Positions 58,075-64,000 of a stretch of 64,000 nucleotides of DNA are shown piece after piece (the first letter of the stretch is position 1; each line of letters opens with the position of its first letter). A program made the translations under genes and the position numbers. Origin of the DNA: Silurus meridionalis. Taxonomy: Eukaryota > Chordata > Actinopteri > Siluriformes > Siluridae. Location of the stretch: the NCBI RefSeq assembly GCF_014805685.1, contig NC_060884.1:13920356-13984355 (forward strand). The letters run 5' to 3'. Under the pieces are notes generated by a model. It did no database searches and was not told where the DNA came from. It saw only the letters and a program-made list of their open reading frames with translations.

Positions 58075-61000
58075 ATGTCGCACAGAAGAAGCCGAAGTGG
58101 TTCTCCACCGTCTTACGGCACCAACAGCAATGACCCTCGTGACCTGGAGCGAAGGATTTTTGTCGGCAATTTGCCCACTGCTCATATGGCGAAGAAGGAT
58201 ATGGAAGAGCTGTTCAGGCCATATGGGAAAATACAGGGTTAGTACTCGGTGTACATATCCAGAAATCATAATTAGCTGAACTGAGGAGTAATGAGGTTTC
58301 TCTTTTAAATTTGAGTCTCCTAATTGAAACTGGAAATGGAATCTGAAATGTCATTGAAGAGTTGTAAATGGAGTTTACAAAGTTTGCATCAAAACAAAAT
58401 ATGGACTCGGCTGTAGAAACGAAGACCGTTTTCCCATAATCACCCAGAATCATGTTTTCCTGCGTAAAACTGTTCCTTTTTGCAGCCTTGTCCCTGTTTC
58501 GTGGGTATGGATTTGTGCAGTTTGAAAAACCAGAAGATGCTGAGGCAGCTAAAGCAGGACATAACGGTCGGCTTTATAGAGGTTATAAACTAGGTAAGGC
58601 TTTATAACGTGGATTATGTTGCAAACGTGCACTGATCTTGCCATATTTTGCTCTATTACTAACTGGCCTACTGGCTGTAGCTTACAGGGCATACGCTCAA
58701 TGGTAATGGCAAGCCCAAACTTGCTACACAAGTTGTTTAAAGGTGCAGTTTGTTGTGATTTCACGTTTTATAGGCCCAAGGGGTGGACAAATCTTCATTT
58801 TATTAGCTTGCCCACCAGGCAAGAGACACAATCTGATTACCCAGTCCAATGTTGTTGCTGCCTAGAAGATGACGAGACTGAAAAGCTGGCCAGCAAGGTA
58901 GCTAGTGAAATGTATTAATACAGACTAAGCAAAATGGTTTTGTAGCACACGGGTTTCCACACTTTTTTTCCTGCTTCAAGTAAACCTGATTCAAATAACT
59001 CAGAGAGGGCTGGTAATTGTTAAATTGCGAAAAAAGGATATGCCAGGACAAGGTTTAGGGACTTAGGTAAACCTAGTTTGTTGTGCCTTGTGCCAGATCA
59101 TGCCTCGGCTGATGTGTGGAGAGCAGCACGTGTAATGTATTGGACTAGTGACCTTAAAATGAACTTGCCTCACAAACAGTAGAGGGCTTTAAAAACTTTA
59201 ATCTGCACCTTTAAATACATTGCTACCCCTCAAGTTCTAGCATGCCATGGATATTAAGTTTAAGAGTTAGTAGAATCTGAGCTTTGGAAAGCCTGTGTAT
59301 TGTGCCTATATGATGAAATACAGATGAAAAATGAGTAAGCATTGTATGATAACCACTCCGATAAGATTAGCATAATTAGTGTTTATTATTCTGGAGTCTG
59401 TGCTATTCTCTTTAGTGATCTTAAAAAAAAGTATACTGAACTATGCTGTTTGAGTGTTTACTTTTAAATAAATGTATATATTTAAAAAAAAATTGTATTC
59501 TAATTGTTTTCCCTTTATTAGCTTTGTGCTTAAGTGGGACATCACAAAGCTTAGGTTCTCTTTAAATTTTTTGTCTTTGTGTTTTTTTTTTTTTTTTTGT
59601 CTTTTTCCCCCCCCCCCCAAAAAATTGATGTTGAACTTTGGGATTGGTTTGTTTTTTTTAGATGTAAATATGGCTGCAGAGAGACGACAGAAACCCAGGT
59701 CAAGTCCTCCACGCAGGTAAAGTATTGTCAGGAGTCTACTCTGAAGGTTTTGGTGACAGGTTTCTGGTAAATTTGTTTTATCCCCGCCTTCAAATGCATT
59801 TGCATTTCCGGACAAGAACAGCAAGATATGTTAAAGGCAACAGAAAACTTTCCAAAATTGTTTTTTCTCTTTCGGAGTGTGTCCTTGTGGATCATCATTT
59901 ATTCACAAGTATTTAGTTGTTTGTTGAAATAAAGTTGAAAGGCCAATCTAAGACTATTTTCCTTGGTGTCCTTGTGTCCTAACAGTGTGTTATTTATTCT
60001 GTTAAAAAAGTCTTTAACTCTCAGTAACTCAAGTGTCTTTGTTCGTTAATGACTGCGTCAAACTGTTGCAAAACAAAAATAAAAAAATTTAACAGGACTA
60101 CAAACAGTATTAAGTTACTTTGTGATCGCATAATGATTGCGCCAAAAATTTCCGTTCGGATTTTTACGATATAAAAGTGCCACGTTTTTGGAGCATCTGC
60201 ATCATATTTTATTTATTTTGTCTGTCATACTTGAATTCTCAGTTTTCTTACTATACATTTTCTATGGCAATATGCTTTTGTTTTTTTGGTAAATCCTTAA
60301 AAAACGCATAAAAAATTAATTATGTAAAAAATAAAGCAAACCTGCAGGAAAATACTGGAGAAAAAAAACCAAATGTTTTGTATTTGGACGCCCGTGTAAG
60401 CTTTAAGCATAAAGATGATTGATTTTGCACTTTTTTGCTTCTCTGCACACTGACTGGTTCTGAAGAAAACCTGCAAGCTTCAACTGCACCACCAACTCGT
60501 AATGGCAACTTTGAAGATTTGGTGTTTTATTTTCCGCGAACGTTCTATTTGCAGTTGAAGTATGGCTGAGTAACGGGTAACTCTTCTGTTGAGCATCGTT
60601 TACCATTTCAAGGTGTCTGTGCGAGTCACTGATCCTGAGCCTATTACATGGTGTTAAGTGCTAAGAGCACATTTCATGTAAGACTGTCACAACCATGTTT
60701 CTGACTTGTGGTTTTGTCCGCATAGGCCTGCTGGTTATGGGGAAAGCAGAGAGCCCCGACCCCGTTCTCGATCCCCAATGCACAGTCGAAACTCCCGCGA
60801 AAGCCGGGATGGCAGAGACACGAGGGAACCTAGTCGAGAACCACGGTCTGGACCACCACGAGATCACGATGAGCGATACAGGGGATCAGACGCAAGGGAT
60901 AAAGACTCACGAGATGCTCCTCACAGGTAGTTGCCCTGCTACCTTAAAGCTCATTCATTTGGAGAAAATTGTAGATAAGTAGGTGATAGGTTGATGGTTG

Positions 61001-63146
61001 TGTTGATATTTTTATTGATTGATATATTTAAATGTTGAAGCAACCTTTGGAGTTCTTCACTGTGTAATTTGATGCTACTATAATGAGTAAAGAAACAGAG
61101 ATGAATTATGGCTGATTTTGCACCCTAAATACTTAATACCTAAAAGCATGTTAACAGTATTGACCCTGGGAAAATCTTTTTTGTCGCAGAAATGATAGTT
61201 ATGACAGATTTTACCGTGGGGAATATGAACCGTACCGCAAGAAAGAGGACCCATATCCCGAACGTTACAGAGAGAACTGGAGTGCCAGGAGAGAACCGGA
61301 AGGTAGGTCTTGCCAAATCTATGCCAATTCCTTTTGTAATATATGGACAGGTACAGTGAGGAAAATAAGTATTTGAACACCCTGCTATTTTGCAAGTTCT
61401 CCCACTTAGAAATCATGGAGGGGTCTGAAATTGTCATCGTAAGTGCATGTCCACTGTGAGAGACATAATCTAAAAAAAAAAAAAAAAAAAAATCCAGAAA
61501 ACACAATGTATGATTTTCAACTATTTATTTGTATGATACAGCTGCAAATAAGTATTTGAACACCTGAGAAAGTCGATGTTAATATTTGGTACTGTAGCCT
61601 TTGTTTGCAATTACAGAGGTCAAACGTTTTCTGTAGTTTTTCACCAGGTTTGCACACACTGCAGGAGGGATTTTGGCCCACTCCTCCACACAGATCTTCT
61701 CTAGATCAGTCAGGTTTCTGGCCTGTCGCTGAAAAACACAGCGTTTGAGCTCCCTCTAAAGATTCTCTATTGGGTTTAGGTCTGAAAACTGGCTAGGCCA
61801 TGGCAGAACCTTGATATGCTTCTTATAGAGCCACTCCTTATCCTGGCTGTGTGCTTCGGGTCATTGTCATGTTGGAAGACCCAGCCTCGACCCATCTTCA
61901 ATGCTCTAACTGAGGGAAGGAGGTTGTTCCCCAAAATCTTGCAATACATGGCCCCTATCATCCTCTCCTAAATACAGTGCAGTCGCTCTGTCCCATGTGC
62001 AGAACCCCCAAAGCATGATGCTACCACCCCCATGCTTCACAGTAGGGATGGTGTTCTTGGGATGGTACTCATCATTCTTCTTCCTCCAAACACGTTTAGT
62101 GGAATTATGACCCAAAAGTTTTATTTTGGTCTCATCTGACCACATGACTTTCTCCCATGACTCCTCTGGATCATCCAAATGGTCATTGGCAAACTTAAGA
62201 CTTGCCTGGACATGTGCTTGTTTAAGCAGGGGAACCTTCCGCGCCATGCATGATTTCAAACCATGACGTCTTAGTGTATTACCAACAGTAACCTTGGAAA
62301 CGGTGGTCCCAGCTCTTTTCAGGTCATTGACCAGCTCCTCCCGTGTAGTTCTGAGCTGATTTCTCACCTTCCTTAGGATCATTGAGACCCCAAGAGGTGA
62401 GCTTTTGCATGGAGCCCCAGTCCGAGGGAGATTGACAGTCATGTTTAGCTTCTTCCATTTTCTAATGATTGCTCCAACAGTGGAACTTTTTTCACCAAGC
62501 TGCTTGGCAATTTCCCCGTAGCCCTTTCCAGCCTTGTGGAGGTGTACAATTTTGTCTCTAGTGTCTTTGGACAGCTCTTTGGTCTTGGCCATGTTAGTAG
62601 TTGGATTCTTACTGATTGTATGGGGTGGACAGGTGTCTTTATGCAGCTAACGACCTCAAACAGGTGCATCTAATTTAGGATAATAAATGTAGTGGAGGTG
62701 GACATTTTAAAGGCAGACTAACAGGTCTTTAAGGGTCAGAATTCTAGCTGATAGACAGGTGTTCAAATACTTATTTGCAGCTGTATCATACAAATAAATA
62801 GTTCAAAAATCATATATTGTGAATTCTGGATTTTTATTTTTTAGATTATGTCTCTCACAGTGGACATGCACCTAAAATGACAATTTCAGACCCCTCCATG
62901 ATTTCTAAGTGGAAGAACTTGCAAAATAGCAGGGTGTTTAAATACTTATTTTTCTCACTGTATGGTTCATTACAAAGAGGCCTTTCTGCATCTGAATTAT
63001 GACTTCTGATGTGCAGAGGAGCGAATGCGGCCTGAGGAGCGCAGGAGAAACGAGCTGTACCATCAGTACTATGAGGAGCTGCAGAGGCGGTATGATGCTG
63101 AGAGACCTGTAGACTGCTCTGTCATCGTAGTCAACAAGCAACAGAA
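58075..63146 (+). CDS. ncoa5: Nuclear receptor coactivator 5 with N-terminal RRM (3' end beyond window)
   Basis: Six phase-consistent exons: 58075-58237, 58486-58593, 59662-59716, 60726-60926, 61190-61302 and 63017-63146 (donor GTGAGT; the gene continues past the window). About 256 residues are seen. NCOA5 is a nuclear coregulator of estrogen receptor and other receptors. The first three exons encode an [23 protein letters not shown] (RNP2), [20 protein letters not shown] (RNP1) and [15 protein letters not shown], like the hnRNP C/RALY type. An Arg/Ser/Asp-rich region ([20 protein letters not shown]) follows, then the NCOA5 hallmark [20 protein letters not shown] and [16 protein letters not shown], the start of its anticodon-binding-like domain. 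The ATG at 58075 is the first in a frame starting after the acceptor at 57862. Intron 5 holds a Tc1-like element. Confidence 0.92.
61354..62960. mobile_element. Near full-length Tc1-like transposon with IR/DR termini
   Basis: 1607 bp flanked by TA on both sides (61352-61353 and 62961-62962), starting CAGTGAGGAAAATAAG and ending in its mutated complement. Terminal inverted repeats are about 210-230 bases. Each holds two copies of AATAAGTATTTGAACAC (61364-61380 and 61547-61563 on the left; 62759-62775 and 62934-62950 on the right, inverted). This is the IR/DR layout known from Sleeping Beauty-type elements. It is in ncoa5 intron 5. Confidence 0.92.
61579..62592 (-). pseudogene. Tc1-like transposase, frameshifted and with a nonsense codon
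   Basis: From the ATG at 62590-62592 the minus strand reads [20 protein letters not shown], a paired-like helix-turn-helix region. The first catalytic Asp follows in [12 protein letters not shown] and the box [13 protein letters not shown]. After a frameshift, near 61960-61850, it reads [12 protein letters not shown] (second Asp). A further shift gives SDLNPIENL (catalytic Glu) followed by a TAG at 61756-61758, and the frame then runs to [13 protein letters not shown] and TAA at 61579-61581. All three DDE residues are present, but at least two frameshifts and one stop break the gene. Confidence 0.9.
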
Positions 63147-63279
63147 GTGAGTCCCTTTCTTTTTTTTTTTTTAAATCAACAGACTCCATTAAAGAAATTT
63201 GCATTTGCAGTGCAAATCTACATTTATTTACATTGGCTGTTTACACTGTTTACATTATCGCTGATTAAGCAAGAACATT

Positions 63280-64000
63280 TTCAAGTCAAGTCAAGCTTTC
63301 ATTGTCATTTCTACTATATATAGCCGACGCAGTACACAGTGAAATGAGACAACTTTCCTCCAGAACCCTGGTGCTACATTAAACAAAATAGAGCTTCAAC
63401 ACACAACATAAAGCAAGGATTAAAGTGAGGGTCCTAACCACATTAAGTGCATAGTGTGCATAGTGCAGACAGGCAGGAGGGTGAAGTGTGTGTGTGAGGG
63501 GTGTGTGGGGTCGTCCACAATTTTGTTGGCTTTGCGGACTCAGCATGTGTTGTAAATGTCCATGATGGAGAGGAGAGAGACTCCAATGATCTTCTCAGCT
63601 GTCCTCACTAACCTCTGTAGGGTCTTGCGATACGAGATGGTGCAGTTCCCAAACCAGGCAGTGATGCAGCTGCTCCGGATGCTTTCAGTGATCCCTCTGT
63701 AGAACATAGTTAGAATGGGGAGGGAGTTGGGCTTTCCTCAGCCTTCTCAGGAAGTAGAGACGCTGCTGGGCTTTCTTGGTGATCGAGCTGGTGTTAAGTG
63801 ACCAGGTCAAGTTCTCCGCCAGATGTACACCAAGAAATTTGGTGCTTTTGACGATCTCTACGGACGATCCATCAATGATCAGTGGAGAATGGCCGCTCTG
63901 TGCACAACCATCTCTTTGGTTTGGTCAACTGTCAAAGACAGGGGTTGTTGGCTCCACACCAGGCTGTTAACTGTTTCACGTCCTCTCTGTATGCTGTCTC
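63280..64000 (-). mobile_element. Non-LTR retrotransposon 3' end with reverse-transcriptase C-terminus, cut by window edge
   Basis: On minus, 63840-63760 reads KFLGVHLAENLTWSLNTSSI and then KAQQRLYFLRRLRKAQL; further left come degraded matches to the RT end. To the right, LTVDQTKEMVV lies near 63925. The 3' terminus carries the TCAAGTCAAG repeat near 63283-63295. This wording matches a Rex1-like fish LINE. It lies in the ncoa5 intron after exon 63017-63146, antisense, with frameshifts. Confidence 0.75.

Noticed and set aside
59579..59770. A coding extension upstream of ncoa5 exon 3
   Set aside because: The frame runs through the poly-T/poly-C tract before the TTTTTTTTAG acceptor; only the part after 59661 is in phase with the gene.

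Overview
The window is ordinary nuclear chromosomal DNA of a ray-finned (teleost) fish. Genes are split by GT-AG introns. Introns and spacers are full of Tc1/mariner relatives, non-LTR retrotransposon tails, tRNA-derived SINEs and long CA, TA, CT and GATA microsatellites. The repeat mix would suit a catfish, but I cannot name the species from sequence alone. All exon models below were built by eye. In each of the five complete models marked below, every exon phase matches the next and the total CDS length is divisible by three.

Layout from left to right: an R9AP/R7BP-like RGS-anchor gene on + (1547-3470, complete); ube2c on - (4340-6230, complete); dnttip1 on - (8142-18421, complete); pcif1 on - (23138-33240, complete); pltp on + (37912-46357, complete); ctsa on - (47446-54265, complete); ncoa5 on + (58075 to beyond the right edge, partial). 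From established knowledge, DNTTIP1-UBE2C, CTSA-PLTP-PCIF1 and NCOA5 all lie in human 20q13.12, so this is a conserved synteny block. The tight pcif1/pltp/ctsa trio keeps its relative orientation.

The genes do not form one pathway. They cover ubiquitination in mitosis (ube2c, the E2 of the APC/C), histone deacetylation in the MiDAC complex (dnttip1), mRNA cap-adjacent m6Am methylation (pcif1), plasma phospholipid transfer (pltp), lysosomal serine carboxypeptidase and protective protein (ctsa), nuclear receptor coregulation (ncoa5) and G-protein signalling (the first gene). Promoters carry recognisable elements. Palindromic NRF1-type sites sit upstream of dnttip1, pcif1 and ncoa5. A perfect CLEAR/TFEB decamer sits upstream of lysosomal ctsa. 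Several CCAAT boxes lie upstream of the mitotic gene ube2c.

Mobile DNA explains most of the rest. It includes a near full-length Tc1-like element with double direct repeats in its termini (ncoa5 intron), a three-copy TA-flanked element family whose third copy still carries pogo/Tigger-type transposase fragments, a hAT-type MITE with a perfect 8-bp target duplication (pltp intron), at least five other decayed Tc1-like remnants, and two kinds of reverse-transcriptase C-terminal fragment. I found no undescribed multi-gene system. The most interesting points are the domain make-up of the first and last genes, the promoter motif logic, and the transposon family with relic transposase.
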